NCBI GenBank assembly: GCA_902364645.1
Contig: CABJEP010000001.1
Span: 178,375-242,374 of the forward strand
DNA: 64,000 nt
Direction: 5' to 3'
Origin: Coriobacteriaceae bacterium
GTDB lineage: Bacteria > Actinomycetota > Coriobacteriia > Coriobacteriales > Coriobacteriaceae
The notes below the pieces were generated by a model. That model worked only from the letters and a program-made list of their open reading frames with translations. It searched no databases and had not been told where the DNA came from. The translations under genes were made by a program, and so were the position numbers. Shown here in pieces: positions 44,753 to 61,554 of the stretch. Each line of letters starts with the position of its first letter. The first letter of the stretch is position 1.

Positions 44753-44768
44753 TGTTAACGTGTTAACA
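44753..44768. promoter_or_regulatory. Operator-like palindrome 2, fabH/birA intergenic
   Basis: TGTTAAC-GT-GTTAACA is a perfect 7-bp inverted repeat with a 2-base centre. Its position overlaps the likely -35 region of the fab promoter, while operator 1 lies just downstream of the -10, which suits a repressor of both fabH and possibly birA. Confidence 0.6.
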
Positions 44769-44860
44769 TTAAATTGTCCAAATGCGACAAAGGCTTCACA
44801 TTGTGTCTCTCTCGACACCATTGCGTTATTCACTTATTCATTAAGGAGGTAGCAGCCGTT

Positions 44861-45637
44861 ATGGATGCCAAATTAACGATAGTCGACGTAACCGGATCGA
44901 CCAACGATGACCTGCTCGAAGCAGGAAAACAGGGAGCGCCGCACGGCACAGGACTTGCCGCCCGGGCTCAGACAGCAGGACGCGGCCGGCGCGGCCACAA
45001 GTGGGATTCAACCGCCGGCAACCTATTGCTTTCGATTGTCCTGCGTCCATGCGTTAATCCTGCGAAGTACTCTGGTCTTGCTGCCGTCAGCGGCCTAGCG
45101 GTGCTCGAGGCGCTCGAAAAACAGGGTCTTGCAAACGAGATTGGCCTCAAATGGCCCAACGACCTGGTCGCGCGTGGACGCAAACTCGGCGGCATTCTGG
45201 TCGAGGCCGCACGCGATAACGAAGGCAAACCTTTCGCCGTCTGTGGCATTGGTGTCAATGTGAACTATGCGCCCCAAGAGGTGCCCGATGGCGGCCTGCC
45301 GGCAATCGGTCTCTCGGACCTTAACGAGAACGTTCCAGCTGTCGACATGCTCCTCGATGAGGTCTATCACGCAGTTATAGACGCTATAGATGCCTGGGCA
45401 GAACGCCTCAACGCCATGGAAGAAAACACCGGACCGCTCGCGCCCGTCCACGGCGAATATGTCGCTCACCTCAATTGGATTGGAAAGCACGTTATCGCCC
45501 GCTCCCCTGCCGGTGACGAGCTGGCGCGAGGCATCTTTAAAACGGTCGATGGCTTTGGTCGTGCGTGCATCGAAACAGAAGACGGCTTGCGATCCTTCCA
45601 TTTTGAGGAAGCGTCATTGCGCCCCTTGAGTGAGTAG
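44861..45637 (+). CDS. birA: Biotin--[acetyl-CoA-carboxylase] ligase, class I
   Basis: 258 residues from ATG 44861 with TAAGGAGG upstream; an in-frame upstream start at 44774 lies inside the control region. The biotinyl-AMP site is AGRGRRGHKWDS and KWPNDLVARGRKLGGILVE. There is no N-terminal helix-turn-helix, so it cannot repress transcription as E. coli BirA does. It biotinylates AccB, which is encoded in the divergent operon, linking the two units functionally. Confidence 0.93.
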   Translation: MDAKLTIVDVTGSTNDDLLEAGKQGAPHGTGLAARAQTAGRGRRGHKWDSTAGNLLLSIVLRPCVNPAKYSGLAAVSGLAVLEALEKQGLANEIGLKWPNDLVARGRKLGGILVEAARDNEGKPFAVCGIGVNVNYAPQEVPDGGLPAIGLSDLNENVPAVDMLLDEVYHAVIDAIDAWAERLNAMEENTGPLAPVHGEYVAHLNWIGKHVIARSPAGDELARGIFKTVDGFGRACIETEDGLRSFHFEEASLRPLSE

Positions 45638-45697
45638 GTCGCCACAGCCAGCCGCTCGGCAGCCTTACCCGGCGATCCAAACCCATCATGCAAAACA

Positions 45698-45734
45698 AAA
45701 GGGCCCCGCTACCGTAACGGCAGCGGGGCCCTTT
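45698..45734. terminator. Bidirectional terminator, birA / rpsJ
   Basis: AAAGGGCCCCGCT (45698-45710) pairs with AGCGGGGCCCTTT (45722-45734), a perfect 13-bp stem. It serves the convergent birA and str-operon transcripts. Confidence 0.92.
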
Positions 45735-45753
45735 AAGCTATGAGCGATATCGC

Positions 45754-46062
45754 TTAGAGCTTGATGTCGATGTCGACGCCAGCGGGGAGGTCGAGACGCA
45801 TAAGCGAATCAACGGTGCCCGAGGTGGGGTCGAGGATGTCGATGAGGCGCTTGTGGGTGCGCATCTCGAACTGCTCACGGGAGTCCTTGTTCACGTGCGG
45901 CGAGCGGATAACCGTGTACAGGTTGCGCTCGGTGGGCAGGGGGACAGGACCGGAAACGCGAGCGCCGGTCTTCTGAGCGGTCTCGACGATGAGCTTCGCG
46001 GACTGATCGACGACCTCGTGATCATAGCCCTTGAGGCGAATGCGGATCTTCTGGGTAGCCAA
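45754..46062 (-). CDS. rpsJ: 30S ribosomal protein S10 (NusE)
   Basis: 102 residues. [29 protein letters not shown] and [10 protein letters not shown] are standard. S10 is also the NusE antitermination factor. It follows fusA by 61 bp and ends at a terminator; it is not followed by rplC, which starts a separate operon at 31820. No tuf gene lies between fusA and rpsJ. Confidence 0.97.
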   Translation of the reverse strand: MATQKIRIRLKGYDHEVVDQSAKLIVETAQKTGARVSGPVPLPTERNLYTVIRSPHVNKDSREQFEMRTHKRLIDILDPTSGTVDSLMRLDLPAGVDIDIKL

Positions 46063-46123
46063 CTTAAACCTCCAAAGAGTGCGAGAGATGTTCTCGCAGG
46101 ATTACGTAACAGGGAGCTCGAAC

Positions 46124-48223
46124 TTAGGCGTTCTTGCTCATGACCTCGTCCACGATGGACTTGGGCGCGGGCTCATAAGAGTCGAACTGCATCGTGTAGG
46201 ATGCACGGCCCTGGGTCTGGGAGCGAAGGTCGGTAGCGTAACCGAACATCTCGCCCAGCGGCACCTTGGCACGGATGAGCTTGCTGTTCTTGCGATCCTC
46301 CATGCCCTCGATCTTGCCGCGGCGACCGGAGAGGTTGCCCATAACGTCGCCCATGTACTGCTCGGGGGTCTCGACCTCGACAGCCATGATCGGCTCGAGC
46401 AGCTGCGGATCGGACTTCTTGAGGGCGTCCTTGATAGCCATGGAACCGGCGATCTTGAAGGCGGCCTCGGAGGAGTCGACCTCGTGGTAAGAACCGTCGA
46501 ACAGGGTGACCTTAACGTCGAGGACCGGGAAGCCGGCGATAACACCGGTGTTCAGGGCCTCCTGGATGCCCTTGTCGATGGACGGGATGTACTCCTTGGG
46601 CACGACGCCGCCGACGATAGCGTTGACGAACTCGTAGCCGAAGCCCTCCTCCATCTTCTCGAGCTTGATGACGGCGTGGCCGTACTGACCGCGACCGCCG
46701 GACTGACGGACGAACTTGCCCTCAGCCTTCTCGACGTCGTGACCAGCGGTCTCGCGGTAGGCAACCTGGGGCTTACCGACGTTAGCGTCAACCTTGAACT
46801 CGCGGAGCAGACGGTCGACGATGATCTCGAGGTGCAGCTCGCCCATGCCGGCGATGATGGTCTGGCCGGTCTCGTGGTTGGTGGACACCTGGAAGGTCGG
46901 GTCCTCCTCGGCGAGCTTGGTCAGAGCCAGGGACATCTTGTCCTGCTCGGCCTTGGTCTTGGGCTCGATGGCAACGTCAATAACGGGCTTAGCGAACTCG
47001 ATCTTCTCGAGGACGATCTCCTTGCCCTCGGCGCACAGGGTGTCACCGGTGGTGGAGTTCTTGAAGCCGACGCAAGCGACGATGTCGCCGGCGGCAGCGT
47101 CGTCACGGTCGATACGCTCGGCGGCGTTCATCTCGAGGATGCGGCCGAGGCGCTCGCGCTGACCGTTGGAAGCGTTGACAACGTAGGAGCCGGACTCGGC
47201 GCGGCCGGAGTAAACGCGGACGTAGGTGAGCTTACCGACGAACGGGTCGGTCATGATCTTGAAGACCAGGCCGGAGAAGGGCTCGTCGAAGGAAGGATGA
47301 CGCTGGATCTCCTCGCCGGTGTCCGGATCGGTACCGGTGACGGCCTCAACGTCGAGCGGGCTGGGCAGGTAGTCGACGACAGCGTCGAGCAGCTCCTGAA
47401 CGCCCTTGTTCTTGTAGGCGGAGCCCACGAAGACGAGGTTGAGCTCGTTGGCCAGAACACCCTTGCGCAGAGCAGCCTTGAGCTCCTCGACGGTGAAGTC
47501 CTCCTCCATGAGGATCTTCTCCATGAGCTCGTCGTCAAAGCTGGCAGCAGCGTCGAGGAGCTCCTCGCGCTTGGTGGCAGCGATGTCGGCGAACTCAGCC
47601 GGGATCTCGTCCATCGGCTCGGGGTAGGTCATGCCCTTCTCGTCGGCCTTGAAGTCCCATGCAGTCATGGTGACCAGGTCGATGACGCCCCAGAAGTTGT
47701 CCTCGGCGCCCATCGGGACCTGAGCGGCCACGGCGTTGGCGTCGAGACGATCCTTCATGGTCTCGATAGCGTTGAAGAAGTCAGCGCCCACGCGGTCATA
47801 CTTGTTGATGAAGGCGATGCGGGGGACGTTGAAGGTAGAAGCCTGACGCCAAACGGTCTCAGACTGGGGCTGAACGCCGGCAACGGCGTCGAAGACGGCG
47901 ACAGCGCCATCGAGGACGCGCAGGCAGCGCTCGACCTCGGCGGTGAAGTCAACGTGGCCCGGGGTGTCGATGATCTGGATGCGGTAGTCCTTACCGTCCT
48001 TGTTCCAGAAGCACGTGGTAGCAGCGGAGGTAATGGTTACGCCGCGCTCCTGCTCCTGAACCATCCAGTCCATGGTGGCAGCGCCCTCATGGACCTCACC
48101 GATCTTGTGGGTCTTACCGGTGTAGTAAAGAATACGCTCGGTCGTGGTGGTCTTACCGGCATCGATGTGAGCCATGATGCCGATGTTACGGGTATCGGAA
48201 AGCTTGTACTTAGGCTTAGCCAT
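46124..48223 (-). CDS. fusA: Elongation factor G
   Basis: 699 residues, full length. GTPase motifs are [15 protein letters not shown] (P-loop), RGVTITSA (switch I), DTPGHVDFT and [11 protein letters not shown]. Domains II-V follow, including the [11 protein letters not shown] region of domain IV. EF-G drives translocation. It lies 19 bp after rpsG in the classic str order. Confidence 0.97.
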   Translation of the reverse strand: MAKPKYKLSDTRNIGIMAHIDAGKTTTTERILYYTGKTHKIGEVHEGAATMDWMVQEQERGVTITSAATTCFWNKDGKDYRIQIIDTPGHVDFTAEVERCLRVLDGAVAVFDAVAGVQPQSETVWRQASTFNVPRIAFINKYDRVGADFFNAIETMKDRLDANAVAAQVPMGAEDNFWGVIDLVTMTAWDFKADEKGMTYPEPMDEIPAEFADIAATKREELLDAAASFDDELMEKILMEEDFTVEELKAALRKGVLANELNLVFVGSAYKNKGVQELLDAVVDYLPSPLDVEAVTGTDPDTGEEIQRHPSFDEPFSGLVFKIMTDPFVGKLTYVRVYSGRAESGSYVVNASNGQRERLGRILEMNAAERIDRDDAAAGDIVACVGFKNSTTGDTLCAEGKEIVLEKIEFAKPVIDVAIEPKTKAEQDKMSLALTKLAEEDPTFQVSTNHETGQTIIAGMGELHLEIIVDRLLREFKVDANVGKPQVAYRETAGHDVEKAEGKFVRQSGGRGQYGHAVIKLEKMEEGFGYEFVNAIVGGVVPKEYIPSIDKGIQEALNTGVIAGFPVLDVKVTLFDGSYHEVDSSEAAFKIAGSMAIKDALKKSDPQLLEPIMAVEVETPEQYMGDVMGNLSGRRGKIEGMEDRKNSKLIRAKVPLGEMFGYATDLRSQTQGRASYTMQFDSYEPAPKSIVDEVMSKNA

Positions 48224-48242
48224 GTTAGTTCCTTACCTTAAC

Positions 48243-48716
48243 TTACCAACGATAGTGAGAGAACGCGCGGTTGGCCTCGGCCATCTTGAAGACGTCCTCA
48301 CGCTTCTTGACGGAAGCGCCCAGGCCGTTGGAGGCGTCGAGGATCTCGTTGGCGAGACGCTCGGCCATGGTCTTCTCCTTGCGAGCGCGGGAGAAGTTGA
48401 CGATCCAGCGGATGCCCAGAGCGGTGGAACGACGGGAGTTGACCTCCATCGGGACCTGATAGGTAGCGCCACCGACACGCTTGGGCTTAACCTCGAGCGT
48501 GGGCTTGACGTTGTCCATAGCCTTCTTGAAGGTAGCGAGAGCGTCGCCGCCCTCGGACTTCTCGGCAACGATCTCGAAAGCGGTGTAAACGATGCGCTCA
48601 GCGGTGGCCTTCTTGCCGTCAAGAAGGACCTTGTTGATGAGCTGAGTCACCAGGCGGTTGTTGTAAACGGCGTCAGGCTGAACCTCACGACGATTAGCTG
48701 CTGCACGACGCGGCAT
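48243..48716 (-). CDS. rpsG: 30S ribosomal protein S7
   Basis: 157 residues. [20 protein letters not shown] and [19 protein letters not shown] are typical. S7 nucleates 30S head assembly and in E. coli represses the str operon through the rpsL-rpsG gap (74 bp here). Confidence 0.97.
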   Translation of the reverse strand: MPRRAAANRREVQPDAVYNNRLVTQLINKVLLDGKKATAERIVYTAFEIVAEKSEGGDALATFKKAMDNVKPTLEVKPKRVGGATYQVPMEVNSRRSTALGIRWIVNFSRARKEKTMAERLANEILDASNGLGASVKKREDVFKMAEANRAFSHYRW

Positions 48717-48790
48717 GTGAAATCTCCTTAAGTGTCTACCGTGCGGCGCTCAAGACGGCACACGGCGAAAGTATCAAAACGTTATCTGGC

Positions 48791-49168
48791 TTATTTAGCC
48801 TTGGGGCGCTTAGCACCGTACTTGGAACGGGCCTGCATACGGTTCTGGACCGGAGCAGCGTCGTAGGCGCCACGGATGACGTGATAACGGACACCAGGGA
48901 GGTCACGGACACGACCGCCGCGGACGAGCACGATGGAGTGCTCCTGCAGGTTGTGGCCCTCACCCGGGATGTAAGCGGTAACTTCGATGCCGTTGACAAG
49001 GCGAACACGGGCAACCTTACGAAGAGCCGAGTTCGGCTTCTTGGGGCTCGTGGTGAAGACGCGGGTGCACACGCCGCGCTTCTGGGAGTTGTGCTGCAGA
49101 GCAGCGTTCTTGGACTTCTTGGGCACGGAACGACGGCCCTGGCGAACCAGCTGGTTAATAGTAGGCAA
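48791..49168 (-). CDS. rpsL: 30S ribosomal protein S12
   Basis: 125 residues. [32 protein letters not shown] and [17 protein letters not shown] are invariant. The first streptomycin-linked lysine (PKKPNS) is kept. The second, which is the Lys of GGRVKDLPG in E. coli (K88), is Arg here (GGRVRDLPG). S12 monitors decoding. It heads the str operon. Confidence 0.97.
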   Translation of the reverse strand: MPTINQLVRQGRRSVPKKSKNAALQHNSQKRGVCTRVFTTSPKKPNSALRKVARVRLVNGIEVTAYIPGEGHNLQEHSIVLVRGGRVRDLPGVRYHVIRGAYDAAPVQNRMQARSKYGAKRPKAK

Positions 49169-49261
49169 AGCGTACTCCTTCTCGAATGATTCCAGCTTTC
49201 TGTAAAGTGCAACGGCTTGAATCGAGGGGTCAGCATCCCCCTACGAAACACGCAGTTCGAT

Positions 49262-49290
49262 AGGATACGTGCCGTTAGCTGTGCCGTCAA
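49262..49290 (-). promoter_or_regulatory. Promoter of the rpsL operon
   Basis: On the minus strand TTGACG (49285-49290) and TATCCT (49262-49267) are separated by exactly 17 bases, a strong housekeeping promoter. It is about 94 bp before the rpsL start. The CACG-N4-CGGGCGTRTCC motif lies just upstream of the -35. Confidence 0.75.
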
Positions 49291-49295
49291 CAGAC

Positions 49296-49316
49296 CACGC
49301 CGCCGGGCGTATCCTT
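49296..49316. promoter_or_regulatory. Copy 3 of the CACG-N4-CGGGCGTRTCC motif (upstream of rpsL)
   Basis: The third exact-spacing match of the ribosomal-operon motif ends 5 bp from the rpsL -35 hexamer. That placement fits an activator or repressor site acting on the promoter. Confidence 0.6.
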
Positions 49317-49404
49317 AAATAGCCACATTTCCGCAAACCCTCCACAAAAGGAATCCCCGCCTGTGCGCAAGTGCCCATTCCAGCCGTCCATGTAACACGA
49401 AAAT

Positions 49405-49431
49405 GGCCGCTTCCTCTAGCAGGAAGCGGCC
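49405..49431. terminator. Terminator after the sigma-factor partner gene
   Basis: GGCCGCTTCCT (49405-49415) pairs with AGGAAGCGGCC (49421-49431), a perfect 11-bp stem with a 5-base loop. It lies 6 bp past the stop on the minus strand. Confidence 0.8.
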
Positions 49432-49437
49432 TAGACC

Positions 49438-50514
49438 TTACGAATAGACGATGGTAAAGGGTGCTTCTGTTTCGGTCTCTCCTGTTGATGTGTATCTCGT
49501 GCCCTCGAGGGTTACCGAGACCACTTGGTCGACATCAATCAACTTCGTTGGCACCCAGATGTTCTCTCCGCTATTGCGCGTATAAGAAAAATATAAGTTG
49601 AACGCCCCTGCGTCGTCATCTTCGATAATCTGCCCCGATCCATCCTTGTAGGTAACCGTCAACTTCTTCGTGACTGCGTCAATGCCCAGATCATCGATGT
49701 GCGTCTGGATGGAAAACGGGCTGATCTCGAGAGGCGTGTCATCGGAGCGGAGTTCCTTAGCATCGACGTACGCTCCAACGCTAAACTCGGGTGTCGATGC
49801 CTCGAACGGCTTCGCATCCTCTCCTTCGCCCTCGGTCCACGAGATATTCCAGGTGACCGCATGTTGAAAACCTCGCTCGCGATCCATAGAAGCAAAGTAC
49901 ATCGTGCCATTAATGACAGTATCGCTTGATGTGTCCTTATCAATGGTGCAGCGTGTATCAGCCCATTCCTCGCCGAAGTTCATGCTGGGTGTACCGATGC
50001 CTTGTTCTTCTTCACCATAGAGAACAAGTTCGCCTGTCTCTGCTGCCGGCTTGTAGTAGTTAACACCATTTGGATTGGACAGCGTAAACGTCACAGCACC
50101 GCAGCCGTTTTGGTCGATAGCCATATCATGAATGTCGAGTGTATAGCCGTTGCCCTCGACGGACAGATTGACCTTCTGTACTGAACCCTCCAAGCTTTGG
50201 GGCGCGATACCATCACCAAACTCTCTGGTGTAGGTATATTTCGTCCCCGACGAGCCGCCATTTGTCCAGGTAACGGACTCTCCGTTGCCATGGTTTCCCC
50301 AGGCAGAGGCAAAATAACTGGAATTGACAACAGCGTAGGCGACCCCTCCGGTCGCCAGCACTCCGGCAAGACATCCGATTACGGCAACATACAGAGGCTT
50401 CGCGTGACCCTTTCGATGAAGCGGCTCACCCGCAGCAGCATCAATAACACGGTCGGCAAGATCGCTATCGGCTTGGATGGACTCGAAGGCCTGCTTGATT
50501 TGATTGGATTTCAC
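49438..50514 (-). CDS. Membrane protein, probable anti-sigma/DUF4179-like partner of the ECF factor
   Basis: 358 residues. A short cytoplasmic N-terminus (1-40) that could bind the sigma factor is followed by one membrane helix (about 41-64, AVIGCLAGVLATGGVAYAVV) and a large beta-rich extracellular domain. No zinc-binding HxxxCxxC anti-sigma motif is seen. It overlaps the sigma gene by 50 bp, so the two are translated together. The arrangement and topology suggest anti-sigma or envelope-sensing function; the family is not certain. Confidence 0.65.
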   Translation of the reverse strand: MKSNQIKQAFESIQADSDLADRVIDAAAGEPLHRKGHAKPLYVAVIGCLAGVLATGGVAYAVVNSSYFASAWGNHGNGESVTWTNGGSSGTKYTYTREFGDGIAPQSLEGSVQKVNLSVEGNGYTLDIHDMAIDQNGCGAVTFTLSNPNGVNYYKPAAETGELVLYGEEEQGIGTPSMNFGEEWADTRCTIDKDTSSDTVINGTMYFASMDRERGFQHAVTWNISWTEGEGEDAKPFEASTPEFSVGAYVDAKELRSDDTPLEISPFSIQTHIDDLGIDAVTKKLTVTYKDGSGQIIEDDDAGAFNLYFSYTRNSGENIWVPTKLIDVDQVVSVTLEGTRYTSTGETETEAPFTIVYS

Positions 50515-50983
50515 GGTCGCCCTCCTCTAGGATGAATTTGAGCTTCGATCGACCACGAGCTAAACGCGTTCGAACGGTCGCGGCTGGCACATGCAGCAAC
50601 TCGGCAATCTCTGAAGTCGAGAAGCCCAGATAGTAATAGAGCACGATGGGAACACGGAATCGCTCCGGAAGTCGCATAACGTCTGACAGGACCGCCTTGG
50701 TCTCCTCCCGCGCCGTCGAAAGCGAATCGGCCAGACTTTCAATATCCTCCACGCGTCTCCACGGCTTTCGAAAGAGAGATTTGCATTCATTGATCGTGAC
50801 CCGGATAAGCCAGCGGCGAAGATGTTCCCAACTTTCAAAGTGTCCATCGCTTTTAAGCAACTTAAGAAAGACATCTTGGGCAATATCGTCGGCATCGGCA
50901 CGATCGCGCAGGTACGTCAATGCGATTCGAAACACGACATCCCGGTGATCTTCGACCGCCTGTCTAAAAGTTTGTTCTTCCAT
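50465..50983 (-). CDS. ECF-type RNA polymerase sigma factor
   Basis: 172 residues from ATG 50983 (CGGGAGG upstream); the frame extends upstream without similarity. Region 2 shows YLRDRADADDIAQDVFLKLL, and region 4 shows YLGFSTSEIAELLHVPAATV then RTRLARGRSKLK. It is a group IV sigma factor that directs polymerase to stress or envelope promoters. It is co-expressed with the overlapping membrane protein. Its own target promoters cannot be defined from this window. Confidence 0.88.
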   Translation of the reverse strand: MEEQTFRQAVEDHRDVVFRIALTYLRDRADADDIAQDVFLKLLKSDGHFESWEHLRRWLIRVTINECKSLFRKPWRRVEDIESLADSLSTAREETKAVLSDVMRLPERFRVPIVLYYYLGFSTSEIAELLHVPAATVRTRLARGRSKLKFILEEGDREIQSNQAGLRVHPSR

Positions 50984-51137
50984 AATCACCTCCCGGTGAC
51001 GCTGATGGTTCTTGATGAGGTCCTCACCATAGATACGCTTTGACCGAACGAAATGTTTCAAATTCAAGCAGGAAAAACCTACCAAAATAAACCTGTCCCT
51101 TTTTGGCGAAAGGAATCCCCTTCTGTGCGCGGGGGCA

Positions 51138-51274
51138 GATTCCCGGAACGGGCCGCCCGCTGTTTAAGTTTGCTGCTCTACAGTCCTGCGCAAGACGGAA
51201 AGCACATTAAGTGCTTTCCTTTGCGTGCGGAACTCGCGACAAACTTAAACAGCGGGCGGCCCGTTCCGGGAATC
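51138..51274. repeat. Nested hairpin element, copy B (35-bp perfect arms)
   Basis: The left arm 51138-51172 and right arm 51240-51274 are exact inverse complements over 35 bp. The tip (51173-51239, 67 bases) has the same length as copy A and is mostly identical, but its inner stem reads GGAAAGCAC/GTGCTTTCC, a paired change from copy A. It lies between the ECF sigma gene and the rpoC terminator. Confidence 0.92.
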
Positions 51275-51308
51275 CGACGTGCTCGTCGGGGCAACGTTCC
51301 TCACCAAA

Positions 51309-51342
51309 AAAGACCCGCTTCCCTGTTGGGAAACGGGTCTTT
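51309..51342 (-). terminator. Terminator after rpoC
   Basis: AAAGACCCG (51309-51317) and CGGGTCTTT (51334-51342) enclose a further TTCCC/GGGAA stem. On the minus strand a TTTTTT run follows. It lies about 27 bp past the rpoC stop. Confidence 0.9.
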
Positions 51343-51368
51343 GGAAGGGCGGTTAACGTACTAGGAAG

Positions 51369-55847
<4,479 letters not shown>

Positions 55848-55853
55848 AGTCAA

Positions 55854-59345
<3,492 letters not shown>

Positions 59346-59418
59346 CAGGTTTTTCCTCCTTCACGGAAATGCTCGGTGGGTTGGCGAGGCATGGCTTCGC
59401 CAGTTATCGCAACCTAAT

Positions 59419-59446
59419 AGTTTATCAGGTACCGACCGTTGAGCAA
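59419..59446 (-). promoter_or_regulatory. Candidate promoter of rpoBC
   Basis: On the minus strand TTGCTC (59441-59446) and TAAACT (59419-59424) are 16 bases apart, about 75 bp before rpoB. The score is moderate; a promoter is required here because galU upstream ends in a terminator. Confidence 0.5.
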
Positions 59447-59607
59447 GAAAAGCCTTGACGCGATTGAGTTTTTGGAGTAGCAAAGTTTTTCGACAGAAAA
59501 TACGCAGGTAGATAGATGTGCATCGAACACCTGTTCATATATTTTCTGTGAACGAGCCTGCTGGTGCTGGCCGCTGAACGGCGGAATGGCAGCGAGGGTT
59601 GGCCGGA

Positions 59608-59780
59608 CGGAAATTACATCCCGTTTTGAGGCCCCAAACTGGGTCGCAGTTTCCGGTTGAGCCCTGTTCGGGAAAGCGTGTCCCGTTCTGAGCCGAAATT
59701 CCGGGCCGCAGTTTCCGCTAGGGGCTCCAACCGGAAAGCGCGTCCCAGAATTCGATCAAATTGTGGGCCGCACTTTCCGG
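59608..59780. repeat. Three tandem palindromic units (CGGAAAGCG / CAGTTTCCGG arms)
   Basis: Units at about 59608-59656, 59669-59718 and 59731-59780, period 61-62 bp. Each begins like CCGGAAAGCGCGTCCC and ends like GGGCCGCASTTTCCGG, so each can fold on itself; the centres vary. They occupy the gap between rpoB and galU, which contains no gene. The pattern parallels the array at 13620-13836 but uses unrelated arms. Confidence 0.8.
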
Positions 59781-59805
59781 AGCCAAGCTGTAGCTCGAAT
59801 AAAAA

Positions 59806-59833
59806 ACGGGTGCAGACAGAAGTCCGCACCCGT
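59806..59833 (-). terminator. Terminator after galU
   Basis: ACGGGTGC-AGAC pairs with GTC-CGCACCCGT around an AGAA loop; on the minus strand TTTTTT follows. It lies about 20 bp after the galU stop. Confidence 0.88.
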
Positions 59834-59853
59834 AAATGTCGATGCCCGAAGGC

Positions 59854-60762
59854 TTATTTGCGCATCAAACCGCCGCGCTCGTCGATGGCGTCCCAGAAGG
59901 CGCTGGCAAAGCGAGGGTCGCTTGCGGCCATGAGGGCGTTGGTGGCCATCCAGCCAGACGGGGTACCGGTGTCGTAGCCCGAGAGCGGGTCGATGACGAC
60001 AGCGTACATGGCCTCGCGGTCGAGCGAGCGGGCCATGGCGTCGGTAAGCTGGATCTCGCCGCCCTTACCGGCCTGCTGATCGGCGAGCAGGTCCATGACC
60101 AGCGGGCTCAGCAGGTAACGACCGACGATGTACAGGTTGGACGGAGCCGCCTCGGGAGCGGGCTTCTCAACCAGACCGCCGATGCGCCAAACGGCACCAG
60201 GCTCGTCGTCGGCAGCATTCTCGAAGCCCTCGAGGGAACCCACGCGGTCACCGGCGATGACGCCATAGCGGCTGACTTCCTCGGGAGCGCAAGCGGCAAC
60301 AGCGATAACCGAAGCGCCACCGTGCTCCTTGGAGACGGCAAGCATCTTGTCGCAGATGTCGCGGTTGGGCACAACGTAGTCGCCCAGAAGAACCAGGAAG
60401 TTCTCCCCCGCTACAGCGTCGGCGGCAGAGCGAATGGCGTGACCGAGGCCCTTGGGCTCGTACTGATAACGGAAGTCGACCGGCATACCACCCGCATGGG
60501 CGACGGCGTCGGCGTAGGCGTCCTTACCGCGCTCGCGCAGCAGGTTCTCGAGCGAACGATCGGGCTGGAAGTAGCTCAGCAGCTCGGGCTTGCCGGGCGA
60601 GGTAACGATGATGGCGTCGTCGACCTCCTCGGGGTCGAGCGCCTCCTCAACGACATACTGGATGACCGGCTTGTCGAGCACCGGCAGCATCTCTTTGGGC
60701 GTGCACTTGGTGCCAGGCAGAAAACGCGTGCCAAGACCGGCGGCGGGGATGATTGCCTTCAT
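59854..60762 (-). CDS. galU: UTP--glucose-1-phosphate uridylyltransferase
   Basis: 302 residues from ATG 60762 (KAIIPAAGLGTRFLPGTK); a TTG three codons upstream is possible. The nucleotide-binding GAGLGTRF-type motif, CTPKEMLPVLDKPVIQYVVE and the later GKGGEIQLTDAMARSL are diagnostic. It makes UDP-glucose for cell-surface polysaccharides. It is monocistronic. Confidence 0.93.
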   Translation of the reverse strand: MKAIIPAAGLGTRFLPGTKCTPKEMLPVLDKPVIQYVVEEALDPEEVDDAIIVTSPGKPELLSYFQPDRSLENLLRERGKDAYADAVAHAGGMPVDFRYQYEPKGLGHAIRSAADAVAGENFLVLLGDYVVPNRDICDKMLAVSKEHGGASVIAVAACAPEEVSRYGVIAGDRVGSLEGFENAADDEPGAVWRIGGLVEKPAPEAAPSNLYIVGRYLLSPLVMDLLADQQAGKGGEIQLTDAMARSLDREAMYAVVIDPLSGYDTGTPSGWMATNALMAASDPRFASAFWDAIDERGGLMRK

Positions 60763-61018
60763 GTTATTCAAGGATCCTTTCGCAGGCGCAGAATGCGCCC
60801 TGTGCGTGCGGCACGGTGGCCGCAGACCAAATTGCGATACCGAAGTATCTTACCGCCGGAGACATACGTCGCCGTAAGGCAAACGCAATTCTTCAGCAGG
60901 TCAACGCAAATTATTGCTCGAATGGTGCAATTTTACGCCCCAGCGGTAACGGGATTAGCACGGCGAAGACAACGGTGTTCTGTATGCCGAGCAATGGGAA
61001 TGAGGGGTCATAACAAAA
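60763..61018 (-). promoter_or_regulatory. galU upstream region
   Basis: About 250 bp between galU and the rplL terminator. A promoter for galU must lie here, but I cannot choose hexamers with confidence. No gene or RNA is evident. Confidence 0.3.
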
Positions 61019-61047
61019 AGACGGGGTTCGCAATGCGAACCCCGTCT
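61019..61047 (-). terminator. Terminator after rplL
   Basis: AGACGGGGTTCGCA (61019-61032) pairs with TGCGAACCCCGTCT (61034-61047), a very strong 13-14-bp stem with almost no loop beyond closing bases; TTTTTG follows on the minus strand. It lies 28 bp after rplL. Confidence 0.92.
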
Positions 61048-61074
61048 GCAAAGAAATCTGGCGAGAAAGCCTGA

Positions 61075-61452
61075 TTACTTGAGGGTGACAGCAGCGCCAG
61101 CAGCCTCGAGCTTCTCCTTGGCAGCCTCGGCGTCCTCCTTCTTGGCACCCTCGAGAACAGCCTTGGGAGCGCCCTCGACGACCTCCTTGGCCTCCTTCAG
61201 GCCAAGGTTGGTGAGCTCACGGACGGCCTTGATGACCTGGATCTTGTTGTCGCCGAAGCCCTCGAGCACGACGTCAAACTCGGTCTTCTCCTCGGCCTCA
61301 GCAGCGCCAGCAGCGGGAGCGGCGACAACAGCGGCAGGAGCAGCGGCGGAAACGCCGAAGGTGTCCTCGATAGCCTTGACGAGCTCGGAAGCCTCGAGAA
61401 GGGTCATTTCCTTAAGAGCATCGATGATCTCATCGGTGGTAAGCTTAGCCAT
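61075..61452 (-). CDS. rplL: 50S ribosomal protein L7/L12
   Basis: 125 residues from ATG 61452 (GAAAGGACTT upstream). An N-terminal dimerisation helix, an Ala-rich hinge (about 35-55) and the C-terminal [20 protein letters not shown] domain ending in the helix with [14 protein letters not shown] are visible. It recruits translation GTPases. It follows rplJ by 102 bp. Confidence 0.97.
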   Translation of the reverse strand: MAKLTTDEIIDALKEMTLLEASELVKAIEDTFGVSAAAPAAVVAAPAAGAAEAEEKTEFDVVLEGFGDNKIQVIKAVRELTNLGLKEAKEVVEGAPKAVLEGAKKEDAEAAKEKLEAAGAAVTLK

Positions 61453-61554
61453 TTCTAAGTCCTTTCGGTTTCCGTGCGGATGCACGGAGATCAGTTAAAA
61501 CATGGCGCGAATGCGCCTGGGGTGCGGCGTTGCCACCGCGGGTGAAAGCAGCGA

